Shown here: in pieces, positions 47,663 through 59,511 of the stretch | How the letters are laid out: each line of letters opens with the position of its first letter | Position numbering within the stretch: position 1 is the first letter of the stretch | Assembly: GCF_020379485.1 (NCBI RefSeq) | Contig: NC_063443.1 | Coordinates: 19,091,531-19,155,530 of the forward strand | Reading direction: 5' to 3' | Source of the DNA: Brassica napus | Lineage: Eukaryota > Streptophyta > Magnoliopsida > Brassicales > Brassicaceae | Length of the DNA: 64,000 nt | Made by a program: the position numbers and the translations under genes | Notes under the pieces: model-generated | The model's database searches: none | What the model was told of the DNA's origin: nothing | The model's input: the letters and a program-made list of their open reading frames with translations, nothing else

Positions 47663-50499
47663 TCACTGATTCTCTTCTTTACTTAGCCTCAAACCATAAC
47701 TCTCCCACAAATTCTGATCTCCATCTCCCATGAAGAACGGGAAGCAGTTTGTACTAGCCGCCATTGCGCCGCTTGGATTTCCAGCGTTTGCGTTTGAAGT
47801 TGAAGAACCAACATTATTGCCGTGTTCATTCATCTTCTGATGATGCTGATCATTATCATTGTATCCACTTTCTTGATTGTTATAGATCTGATTTTCTTCG
47901 GTTCTTGGATAGTACACGCCGCAGCTTGACGAATTCTCCTTCCTTTTCTTGTTGATTTGCTTCTTTTCTTTCATCTTTCCATTGCTTATCCGTTCCCACT
48001 TTTCCTTGCATATCAAGGCACTCCTCTGATCAAACCCTAATTGAGTCAACTTCGCAGCGACTTCCTCCCATAGAAACTCATCCGAGGATCCCTCCAATAC
48101 CTCTTGAAACGCTGAGTCCATGCTACTTCTTATCTCCCTAAGCTTTATGATCTCTTGCTCATCCCAGCATCTACCACTTCCTTTAACAGAAACATTATTA
48201 GTAGTCATTGTTTGATCGCTTCCATTCTCATTATTTCTTTCTTCTGGGGACGAGCATAATGGCTTTATCAACTGCTTTCCGGTCAAATACTGCAATGCCT
48301 CAATCACAGCTACATCCCTACCTTCCATTCGTTCCCTCTCCTTTGCCCAAAACAAATGCTCTTTATCAACCCTTGCAGCTTCCCTCTTTCTCCATTCCTC
48401 TTCTTTCATCATCCTTTGTTCCTCTTTGTCTTCGATAACCTTTGTCAACTTCTCAAGCCAAGCATCTTGCCTCTCTATCAACCTTTTCATGCTCACATCA
48501 ATGAACTCCTTGATCTTAGCTTTCCAACTACTCCTCTTCTTCCTTCTACTACTAGAATCATTCCCTTCAGAAGACGAAGTCATCAGCTCCATCTCTGAGG
48601 AGTTGTAGTTGTTAGAGAGACTTAGGCTTTGCTGATGATGAAAACCATGAAGACCATCAACGCTATGAATGTTAGACGTTGTTGTAGTAACGTTTTGAGC
48701 GTGGAAACCATGAAGAGCATTGCTCACGAACTGTGTATTATGGTTGGGAATAGAAACCAAGTTGTTGGAATCTCCGTAGAGCGCCTCTAGCTGCCGGAAA
48801 AATCTGTAGTGTTTACCGTCTTGTCTTCCGGCTTTGCCTTCTTTAGTCTTTTTATAGTATTTGTAAAGATTCTCAAACTTCTCTCTGCATTTCTTCCCAC
48901 TCCTTTGGTATCCATGTTCCTCAGACATAATCCTAAATAATAAAAGAAAATGAATGAGGAAGACTACAATGGTTGATTGAAATTTAAAACAGTGCCCTAA
49001 TCTTGAAACTAGCTTCTGAATCATTGAATGTTCACAAGATATTCATATTTACATTATTTTCATGCGTAGAATATATATATAGGCATGTATAATAACATTG
49101 TATGGTGTATATGCGTAAGATTAAGATAGTGACTCACATAAAAGTTTGTTTTCTTTTTCCTAACAAACACTGGTTATAACTTTCGGACCAAGACTGTTTT
49201 CGAGACTAATAGTTTAACACAAGAACATGTTTCTATGCATAGTTACACAAAAAAAAGGGGGTACATATCTTCAGAAGCTACGAAAGCTGAATCAGAAGTT
49301 ATCAGTAGAAAGGGAGAAAACTAAAATCGAAGTCAAAGAAGATATAATAAATCTTTTTGTTTTACTCTTGTTTATGTTTTTACCCTTTTGGGTTTTTAAA
49401 GCACTGATAACGTCTTAACTGAAACTGCCAAGGTCTGGTCATTCTCTTGACCGAAACAAAACGATCTATACTAAAGAAATTGTTTTGGAACTGACTACTC
49501 TGTCTATACACATCATCAATATGTGTTTATATACGTGGGATGTAAGTATTTCGAATTGAGGAGAAAGGAAAATGCTGAGGTCACATTCTTTCTAGTTATT
49601 AATGCATAAATAAATAAATAAAGATTTAACTTGTCTTCGGGATTTTCACTTGATGGAAGATATAAATTTTAACAAGAAAGCGTATGAAAGGTCAAATCTT
49701 TTCAAATCTGAAAGAAAACCCATAAAACAACATACTCAAGATTTAAAATACTCCATTTAAAAAAACCTGAAGACCTTTTCTTTTTTTGAGAAAGAAAACC
49801 TGAAGAATTTTTTTTTTTGAAGAAAAAGAGAACCTGAAGAAGTGGAGTGCTGTTTATCAACAAATGTTATTAATTTCATCAGTTGGAAACTAGTTTTCTT
49901 CAGATTGACTATAACATTAAAATATGAGACATTGTCTATGAATAAAAAGTTCTTGTGGTATGAATTTGTTTGAGAAATATGCATAAAGTTTATTTATAAC
50001 AAAAAAAAAAGTAAAAATGAGGAGAGAGAGAGATTAGGGTAAGTGAAGCAAACCTAGAAACTTCATCCCAGAGAGGTCCCTTTTGATTAGCTTCTTTGAA
50101 CTTATGATCAAGACGAGATCTAATCTCCAGCAGAGTTAGGGTTTCTTGTCTCGGCCATCTCCCCGTTGCTCCGCCATCTCCGCCGCTGAAGCCTCCTCCG
50201 TCGAGAAACCCACCAAACCCAACTCCTCCCCCACAAGTACTCGCGTTTAAGTTACTGTTGTTTCCAGCGGTCGTCGAAGAACTCCCACCCAATCCATGTA
50301 TGCCATGTGGCAAGAAACCCATCTCCTGATGATCAGTAGTGAACTGCTGTACACGGTGTTGCTGCGGCGGCGCAGTGAGGTTGAAGCCAAAGAAATCAGA
50401 GGGGAAATGAGAAGAAGTCGACGGTGATGTTGTCCTCCCTCCACCTTTCATGAGCTGCCGGAGCTCCGGTATACCGTACTGAGAAGGATGATCTTCCAT
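47663..50499 (-). CDS. PTL: Trihelix transcription factor PETAL LOSS
   Basis: GT-type nuclear regulator that restrains growth between sepals and shapes petals. Two exons, 50499-50054 and 48932-47663, join to 571 aa. The 1.1-kb intron splits the first trihelix after LWDEVSR. The N-terminus (MEDHPSQYGIPELRQL) precedes a Gly/Ser-rich linker. Trihelix 1 is about residues 114-205 (RWPRQETLTLLEIRSRL...KCREKFENLYKYYKKTK). A basic/acidic coiled central region follows, then trihelix 2 from about residue 400 (CWDEQEIIKLREIRSSM...CKEKWERI) with a trailing basic block. Asn/Gly-rich runs are normal for the family. A LINE sits 175 bp upstream of the ATG in the same orientation. Matches At5g03680. Confidence 0.95.
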
Positions 50500-50674
50500 T
50501 TTTAGTATATATTCAGCTGAAGGAGAAAATCGATCGACAGTGAGGGAAGAAGAAAAGAGTAAAGGTTAAATCCTTTAATTAAAAGGAGAGAAAAGATTGA
50601 AATTTTTTTTTTTAGAGAGAGAGAGACAGATCGTGTAGTCCACGAAAAAGGTCGAATGTAAGCTATAGAGACGA

Positions 50675-52306
50675 TATGGTCCCATGACTTTTTTTTTTTT
50701 TGATCAACCAATTGATTAATTAAGGGGAAAACGTTTATGGCCTAAGGCCCAAGTACAAGGAAAGAGAGGCTTTAGCTAATGAATCTGCTGATTCATTAAA
50801 AGCCCGAGAAATGAACACAAAACGACAAAAGGCGAAAGGTGAAGTCGGAGGAGATGCCAGAGAGTCGACGTCCGAAAGAACTCCAAAGAGGTCCGAAGGT
50901 CTTCTTCCCGTGGTGATTGCTCTTACGAGCTCTTGAGAGTCTGTTCTGAGACAGATTTTGGTGAGGTTGAGGGTGGCAGCATGGATCAGCGCTTCCCTGA
51001 CTGCTAGTGTCTCTGCCATCAAGGCAGATGAAACGTGATGTTGAGCGCTTGATCCTCTGGTAAGCTCGTGACCATTTTCGTCTGTGAAGATCCATCCTAA
51101 TCCTGCGGCTTTTGTGTCTGATTTCCATGCTGCGTCTGTGTTACAGAAGATCGTCATTGGTGGCGTCTCCGCTGCATGTCTTTGGGTGGTCGACGGGGAA
51201 GGGGTCGGGCGGTTACACGGCTGAGCCACTTCCCATTCCTTTGAAGCTCTGATTGCTTTCAAGACAACTTCCTGTGGAGAGATTGTTCGATTCTCAAACG
51301 TCCGTAGATTTCTCGCTGTCCAGAGATTCCAACAGATCCAAGGGAACAGGTTGGTAGTAACTCCCATGGGAGGAAGATTGATCCAGTTGAATGAGGCTCG
51401 GAGAGTATCCTTAAAGGTCATTAGATCTCCCGCTTCCCTGGGAGTCGACCATAGGCCAAAGGTCCAGACTTTCTTTGCGAAAGCACAGTGGAATAGGATG
51501 TGGTCTATAGTCTCAACTTCACCGCATCTTGGACAACTCGTGTTGACTAGTAGGCCCCTAGTTTGTAGATTTGCACCAGTAGGGAGGGAGTTAGTGGCAA
51601 TCTTCCATAAGAAGAACCTGAGCTTAGGTAGTAGAGGGGGGTTCCAGATATGTTTTTTCCAGCTCCACATGTTGTCTTCCTCCAATAGTGATGTCGATTG
51701 GAAATCCAAGCTATGGATCGCATAATAGCCCGTCTTGACCGTGTACTCTCCCGTCTTCTGTAACGGCCAGATATACGAGTCTCCAGTCCCCAGTACGCTT
51801 GGTTTGATGTTGAGAATGTGATCCTCTAGTTCCGGTAAGAGTTGTCTGATGCGCCCTGTGTTCCATTCCTTAGTTTCTCTTGTGAGAATGTCCGCAACCA
51901 TAAGGTCCTTTTCTTGTAACGGTACAGGTCCTATAGGTCGAAGATTTGATATCGGGTCAATCCAGGAGTCTGCCCAGAGGTTGGTAGTCTCGCCATTACC
52001 AATTGCTCTGCCAAGATGTCGTAGGAGTAGGTCCCTGCCTGTAAGGATCCCCCTCCAGCCATGTGAGATAGCTGATCCTGCTATGACTTTCGTGAAGGTA
52101 GTTTTGTAGCAGTACTTACTCAATAGTACCTTTGCCAGTAGACTATCTGGTTTAGTTAAAATTCTCCATGCGATCTTTGCTAGCAGGGCCTGGTTAAAAG
52201 CTTGGACATCACGAAAACCCAGTCCTCCAAGACTTTTAGGGTGTGTTAGGGATTCCCACGACTTCCAGCATATCTTCTTCTCCCCGTCTTTATGGTCCCA
52301 TGACTT
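50675..52306 (-). mobile_element. 5'-truncated LINE (non-LTR retrotransposon)
   Basis: The 16-bp perfect duplication TATGGTCCCATGACTT (50675-50690 and 52291-52306) flanks 1600 bp (50691-52290) ending in poly(A) on the minus strand. The body carries one uninterrupted frame of about 518 codons (50735-52290), the C-terminal part of a reverse-transcriptase ORF. It contains the RT tail (SLGGLGFRDVQAFNQALLAK), a zinc-binding zf-RVT segment (CPRCGEVETIDHILFHC) and a plant-LINE RNase H domain with acidic residues visible in FCNTDAAW, LMAETLAVREAL, RTDSQ and FNESADSLAKA. The lack of stops and the identical duplications point to recent insertion. The RT catalytic core is missing, so it is dead. Confidence 0.94.
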
Positions 52307-53610
52307 GATAACCTTATTATTTTTCTTCTTGAATGTGTGTGGGCGTGAGAGAGAGAGAGAGAGATGGTATTGATACATATACAGATACACATACATATTT
52401 TGTATGTATTTGTTTTTTTCTATAAAAAAACTATACCATATGCGTGTCTGAGTTTCCATTATTTCTATCAAATAATTTGAATACATGTGTGCATTGATGT
52501 GTATCTACTCATAACAATGTAAGGTTTTGTCTCACTTAGAGACAATAATATATCGAGGCATTCTTCTTTAGATCTTGGCTCTAGTTTTGGTTTTAAATTA
52601 TTACCTGAACAAACTTGATATTTTGGATCCACTAGTTATTTGGATTTTGTATGATGATCATTTTCCTGCAATTTGCACATGTGATATTTGGCACAATTTC
52701 TTATTTGAAAATAAAGGGTTCCCTATTAAATCATTCCCTTGATTTGTTAGGTAGCATCATTATTTGGTTTCATCTCTTGTTTTTCTAGGATTTTTTTTAA
52801 TATATCAAAGTATGATATACTTTTAGTGTTTCTATATTCCTACTTTAAACAAAAATATATGTAAATGAGTCAATCTATATTTTATATCCTAAAAATAATA
52901 TAGTTCTCTTTAACATTATATTTACGACGCTTCCATTGTCATGTTAATAAATCTTGTACCTTTTTTTTTGTTGCTGATAAATTCTTGTACCTTTGTTTTA
53001 CTTTAGATCCGTGATTCAGCTTTTAAAGCTTCGTATTTCATTAAAAATAAGTATTCTGCATAGCATAGTGCATGTAACTCTTTAAGATAAAATTCGCTAG
53101 ACATGTGCGTGTGAGTTTATTAGATAGTATTAAATAAAACCAATTGGCCGCAATAAGAGGGGGTCCTCTGAAAAAATTACCAAATTATTGGCTTTTATGC
53201 TCCCCAACATTTCAACCTGTCTAATCCCTAACCATTTGGCTTTGTTGTTCCTTTACTGACACTTTTATTGCTTCAATCCTAATGTTCACCGAGTTTTTAG
53301 TTCTTAATTCATTTCATGAAACTAGAACATTCAAATTCATATATATAAAGTAAATATATGATTTAAGTACTATAATATGTTTTTAACATCTTCTCTAATT
53401 TTTTGATCCATGCTGTATATAGTTAACCTTTTCAAAAAATAAAATAAAATACTTAACCAGGAACCGGCTGAAGCCATAAATTCGTTTTATATGTGAAGAA
53501 AACAATTCGGGCATGGTTTGGTTGGCTTGGTTCAAAGAGATAACTAGTAGATGCATTCATATATGGGATATGTAAATTATGTAATCAAATTCAACTCGCT
53601 TTAGCTATTG

Positions 53611-53675
53611 TTGCTCATCATATGAGTTTTTTCTTCTTCTTTTTTTGCTTAAAATTTTGCTCATCATATGAGTTT
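53611..53675 (-). mobile_element. Micro-retroposon stub
   Basis: The 19-bp perfect repeat TTGCTCATCATATGAGTTT (53611-53629 and 53657-53675) flanks 27 bp, minus strand AATTTTAAGC plus 7 A and GAAGAAGAAA. Confidence 0.6.
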
Positions 53676-54288
53676 GTTGTTCAGTTATTACATTCAATTA
53701 TTAATTTGAGTTTCATTATAAAATAGTTATTGATTGTATGTCAAAACCTGCTATTGAATTTCTTTGCTAAATTCCACTGTAATTATTTCATAGTCATGAA
53801 CCAAATGAATTATATATTTTCATAATTAAAAAACATTAGTGGACACATGAAGAAAGAAACAAGATTATGAGGAAAATAAAAATAGTTGGAAAAGGAACAA
53901 AAACTTTATTATGTTTAATGATGGGCTGAAGACACGTGTCAGTTTTGAAGCCGTCTATTATTATAGGACCCCTAGAAAATTTTCCTTTTGACTTGATTGG
54001 GAGACTTCAACAGTTCCTCAGAACCTTACGTTAAAACGATGCCGTTTCTTTTTCTTTTTCTTTTTCTATTGCTTTTATTTTATTCAGATAGGAAATATGC
54101 AAATAATTGCTTCCTTCTTCCATGGCTTGATGGCAAATATACAAGTAGCTAGGGTTTGCATTTGTCACATACCTCTTCATTGTTTTACCACCCCCAAATC
54201 GATTGATCCCTTATCTTCTTCTTTTGATTTTGATTTTACTTTAAGAATCTAAATCTTTGAGTTAGAATTCATTAACCTATTCTTTTAA

Positions 54289-54341
54289 TAACAAAATAAG
54301 TTTATCTTCTTTTTTTTTGAAACACTAACAAAATAAGTTTA
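54289..54341 (-). mobile_element. Micro-retroposon stub
   Basis: The 16-bp perfect repeat TAACAAAATAAGTTTA (54289-54304 and 54326-54341) flanks 21 bp, minus strand GTGTTTC plus 9 A and GAAGA. Confidence 0.58.
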
Positions 54342-56233
54342 CCTATATGGAATGATGTACCTAAAATCGGTAGACTATACAACAAAAATCAAATAAGTAT
54401 AAAATGTTCTTAGGTGTTTCTTCTATTTTCTTAGTTACCAACAACTCAATATATATCATTAATAACATTTAAGCCGTATTGGATTTTTATTGTCCCAAGA
54501 CAATACTATAAAATTATCACATTATAAAATTCAGTTATATGTTCGGGTTGTGATTATAATTTCACAAATATGTTTACAATACTGTTAAATCTGGTGAAAA
54601 ATATTTTTATTACTATATATGTATAAATTTGACATAACAAGAGTTATTTCTGTCAAGATTATAATAACATATTTGATTTTTAAAATATTATAAATTTTGT
54701 TTCTGTATTAATATGGGAAGCCAGTTACTAAACACTAGGACATGTGTAAGTCTTTGTATATTGATCAATCAAAGGACATGTCTAGTGATCGATCAATGGC
54801 TTGATGCTTTCACATCAAGTATATGTGATTCGATAAACACAGATATTTTTTTAGTGATGATAAAATTATATATTAAATATAGATATGTTGCTCAAAAAAA
54901 TATAGATATATATGTTGTCGATAAGGTGTAATTAAAATCATCACTCCCCTCTTGAATCCTTATGTTGGCTAAATATATATAAGTTATTATGGAATATCTA
55001 TGAAATCATTTATCGTTCGTATGTTGCCTATATTATAGTTAGTTAGGTTCTATATTGGTATATAATCAGATCATTGACAAAATAAAAATAAAATTTTTAT
55101 AATAATATAACAAGAAAAAAACCCACACTATGGCATTACTCGAATTAATTATTGTCGTACGTCCATAGTATATATATATATATATATATATATTGCTAAT
55201 AGTTTTTCAACATATTGCTAATACGTAGTATGGACTCAAATAAACTTCTGTTGGCCATGAAAAAATGAAGAGATGTAATTAACCATTGCTAATAGGTGGC
55301 CTATAGTTTCCACAACGGCTAGAGTCGAAGTAGCATACTTTTGCGCGAAAGTGAATTTAAAATCCGAGCTCTACTACTACTAAGATGGGTCGATGTTATG
55401 TACACATGCCATAATTTTCAAATATGTGACAATAGTATTTTCAATAATATGCGGTAGGGCCTCTATTCATTCGTACACCACCATAGTATTCCTACATTGA
55501 TTATAAATTCGTACTTTATGATGAACAAAATGTATAGAATTCATATGAAGGTACAACTTTTCACTTAAAACTACTGAATACAAGTTTCATTGATGAATTA
55601 CACATCCAAAATATGGGTTACTTACGATCAACTTTAATCACTTATATACTGAGATACCATTTCCTAGATTGACAACACTAGCATCGGGTGTTTATTATTG
55701 TTTTCTATGACCCTTTTAAAAAATGTTATGATTCTCGTTAAAGCAAATTAACTTTGTTTTACTGTAAAAGGGAAAGTTGCCTCAACCATGATCTGTTTTA
55801 TATAATATATTGTTCTATCATCAAAGATCTATCATCCATTCCTTTAGTTTGTTAACAAGATCTATATTTCCATTGTTGTGTATGAATCGATATATAATAT
55901 TCCTTAGCAATCATATCGTTTAAATATTAAAACTGAAAGACATTCTTCCTCACAAAGTTGTGGACCAGGGTACCCAAATTCATGAATATACAGGGGGTTT
56001 TATTTCCAAATAATCTAATAGTTAAGTTTACTTAATTAGTATATGACATGAGAGAGCTTGATGCCGACAAATTCTTAATGATCACTTTGGATTTATTATT
56101 AAAGAAATAATAGGTGAAGATGTAATTATTTCTTAGAAAGGAGTCAAGGAGTAAGGACAACCAAAAAGCAGCATATATATACAGTTATAATATCTTGGGC
56201 CCTAATATCTTTTGTTTTAATGCCGAAAGATTA

Positions 56234-56483
56234 TATTCCCTCTGTTCTTAAATATATGGTGTTTAGAATAGTTTTTATGTTCCAATATGTAGAATGTTCT
56301 CATATTTTAGGTACCTTTAAGTTTATCAAAAACTGTGTAACCAATCAAATTTTAATAGTTTTATTTTGTAATTGGTTGATTAGTTTAAATTAAAAAATTT
56401 AATAATACTTTTTAGATAAAAAGTAACTTTCTTAATAAGTGTGTTTTACCTACAAAAATTTATATTTAGGAACAGATGGAATA
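56234..56483. mobile_element. Stowaway-like MITE
   Basis: Inverted ends TTCCCTCTGTTCTTAAATAT (left, 56236) and TTCCATCTGTTCCTAAATAT (right, reading inward from 56481) differ at two positions, with flanking TA dinucleotides at 56234-56235 and 56482-56483. 246 bp, AT-rich, non-coding. The CCCTCTGTTC end word is typical of Stowaway elements. Confidence 0.82.
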
Positions 56484-57312
56484 TATAAATGGAGTATATA
56501 ATGAGGTGATTACTGGTGTGGAAAGAGAGATGCGCAATCAATTCTTAATATTGCAGAGATACATTTAAAAAAAACGAGAAATGAAAGCAGGGAACGTATA
56601 GAGAGAGTGATGCAATCATGGACAGTGTATAGTAACTGTAAGAGAAGATGATAGAAGAGAGTTCCTAATGAGGGAAACATGCTGAACAGAAGAATCTCAG
56701 TTTTACCCACTCAGTCTTTGTTTTAAGCCCGACAAATAAAACATTTTTTAAGAAGATCAATTAATAGAAGAATTTTTTTGTTCACCATAGAAGAAATATA
56801 ATTCAATGTATTATAATTCCTAAGAACCAATGAAATTATACTATTATATTATAGATTTATAGTAAAAAGAAAAATATTAATGAAAGTCTGAATCTCAGAG
56901 TGATCAGACCTGATGACTTACTTTTCACGTAGGTAGACGTTCGATCCATGCAATGTACACATATATACGTATATTCATATGTGCAGACAAAGTGTTTCGT
57001 AAAATCCACCATTATTGCTCTCTAACAGTTTTTCTATTTATTTAGATTGTTTTCTAGTACAGAAAAAAAAGAATTTAGGTATATGAAGTTAAATAATTTC
57101 ATTTTCCTTTTCCTTGTAACCAAGAAACAATTTGCAAAACATATCAGATTATATAAGATGTTGCAGCAATCTACTGGCCTAATGGATTAAGTTATAAAAG
57201 TATTAAATATAACTTTTAAAATCATACATCATTTTTAAAATTGCACAACAATAACCAAATAATAGTTTTATGTTGGTATTATATTTGAAGGTGATCTTCA
57301 AAATGAGGGTTT

Positions 57313-57354
57313 GAGGATGAGTTGCTCAAAAAAAAAAAGAGAGGATGAGTTGCT
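57313..57354 (+). mobile_element. Micro-retroposon stub
   Basis: The 14-bp perfect repeat GAGGATGAGTTGCT (57313-57326 and 57341-57354) flanks C plus 11 A and GA. Confidence 0.58.
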
Positions 57355-58046
57355 TCAGCAAAGAACCTCAAATATATCTTTAAATTGTTCACTATATTAC
57401 ATTTTAATCCTCAGTCTTCATGATAATTAATTATAAGCATTAAACTTTTATAAATAAATAATAATACACAATAAAAATGCTAAACATAATATTTATAACT
57501 CATATATAGATACTTTGGTTTCACCAATTTTCTTTTTAAAAAGATTTTTTAAAACTGCATCAATTAGAGAGAAAAAAGTTACAAAATGGTTAACTACATA
57601 TGTAGGCTATACATATGTATAATATTTCTTTTTAGATAATTTAGTTTAATTTTAACATATTTATGTATCAATAATAAAGAATGACAAAAATGAAAAGTAA
57701 ATAATGTTTTGAATCCGTGAATAGTGAAATTTCAAATTGAAGTTTTATTATTCATGCGCTCAAAATTTGATGGTTTTAAAATTTTTTGGAAAGTTAAAAA
57801 CCTCAGAATTTAAAGAATTAAAGGCCTGTCGTAGATGTTCTTATTCTTTATATACAACACAATCATCTAACAAACCGATGAGAACGTAGTTTTTGGTTAA
57901 AAAATGGAAATAAAACTCTACTGGCTTATATAGTTGATGTTTGATAAGAGGAGAACATTGATGGATGTCGATAAGAATGTGGGGTTACAGCCACCAGCTG
58001 GAATTTGATTTATTAGGCTTTCTCTTGATTTGGCGTATACCTTTTC

Positions 58047-58092
58047 CTTTTATAACTCTTTTTTTTTTGGTGTAACTTTTATAACTCTTTTT
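58047..58092 (-). mobile_element. Micro-retroposon stub
   Basis: The 17-bp repeat CTTTTATAACTCTTTTT (58047-58063 and 58076-58092) flanks 12 bp, minus strand TTACACC plus A-run. Confidence 0.5.
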
Positions 58093-59138
58093 CTAACAAA
58101 GAAAAGGTAATATAGTGCGAAGGCCCATGTTGATGGTAGGTTTGAAACGACGGATGCATGCATTAGGGAACCCTGAAAGTATATATCATTCACACAAAAC
58201 TCAGACTGGTACCCAACTTAAGTGATATTTTCGCATTGAGCGAGTACATAATTTCTGGAATGCTATTGTTATACCAACCGATGTAGTCTACAAATATATA
58301 TGTGCTGGAAATGATGATTTATATGCTTAGAGGTTTTACATTCTGTTTATCTGCATTTGTAAAATTTCGAATTTGTACATTCTTAGCAAAAAAAATATAT
58401 TTTATCTTTGTTTTTTTTAAAGATGACTTTGTTTGGTTACAATTCTTTCTAAATGGTAAAAAAATAAAACGTAATGAAAATCTAGATTGCATCAAGAGCG
58501 ACACAACTGATAATTTGCTAAAAGAAGAGAAGTTAACAAATAAAATAATGTTTAGAAACAACGACTTCTTCGACAAAGAGAGTTCAATCTAAATTTTTGG
58601 TTCTCTTTCAGTTTCGATTATAAATCGGATTTTGGTATTTTGATATGTTGATTTACAGTCTGTTTCACCATTGTATTTATTTTTAAACGTACATGTGGAT
58701 GACAAAAAAATCGTACAAGTGATTTGAGCGTAAAGTTCTCCTTCTTCCAAGTAATCTTCTAATGTATAAGAAACAAACAAACAAAGCATGGTATGCCATT
58801 AACATCGACCTCAATTATTAGGTGAAGATCTATGTGACAAGAAAACCGATCCCACAGGAAAAAGATTGTGCTATTTTCAAAAGGTAAAACGTTAATAGTA
58901 TGTATTTGATTATTTATAAAAGCATACCTCTCTTTTTCGTTATCTTTTCGAAACATTTTCCTTTTATAGATCTTGCCAAGATTTGTCAATAAAATATACA
59001 CTACTGTATCAAAATATTATTATAAAAGCACTACTCGTTGAGGATTTTTAACTAGCTTTTTTTATAATTCCAACTTTCTCTATTATAACATTTGATGATT
59101 AGTGATAAAAATAATGATAGAAAGAAGCAGCATATGTA

Positions 59139-59176
59139 ACAATACGGTATTTTTTTTTTGTGTGCACACAATACGG
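59139..59176 (-). mobile_element. Micro-retroposon stub
   Basis: The 9-bp repeat ACAATACGG (59139-59147 and 59168-59176) flanks 20 bp, minus strand GTGCACAC plus poly(A). The short repeat makes this one weaker. Confidence 0.4.
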
Positions 59177-59511
59177 CAATCTACAAATTAAGTGTTTGTT
59201 CTTTTCGTTTTATTGGGCCTTATGAATCCTACAAAACAATGTAATTTCTTGGCCCCTAAGTATATATTACTCTCGAACACTGACGATTTTGACTTGCATT
59301 TTACATCTGTTTGAGTTTTACAATTACAGCTACCAAGTTCAGAACTCGACCCAACTCGAGTACCCATCAGGGTCAAAACCCGACCCGAGAGATTTGATAA
59401 CTTCACCGGCCCTATGAATTTCTCAGTTTTGATAAGGAATTAAACAAACCTTAATACTCTTAGCAAAACTTTTACATACATCCATTTAAAAATACACATG
59501 GTTAGTTGTCA

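Larger units (their letters stand above)
52307..59500. other. Gene-poor region between PTL/LINE and TRM28
   Basis: About 7 kb of AT-rich DNA upstream of PTL and downstream of TRM28. Apart from the small elements listed separately and an (AT)n run at about 55169-55192, I recognise no gene. It may hold distal PTL regulatory sequence. Confidence 0.5.

Noticed and set aside
49765..49840. Three AACCTGAAGA repeats with T-rich spacers as stub insertions
   Set aside because: Repeats are only about 10 bp, purine-rich and imperfectly spaced, so slippage explains them as well.
52945..52996. TCTTGTACCTTT repeat around a T-run as another stub
   Set aside because: The two copies differ by an indel, so the target duplication is not convincing.
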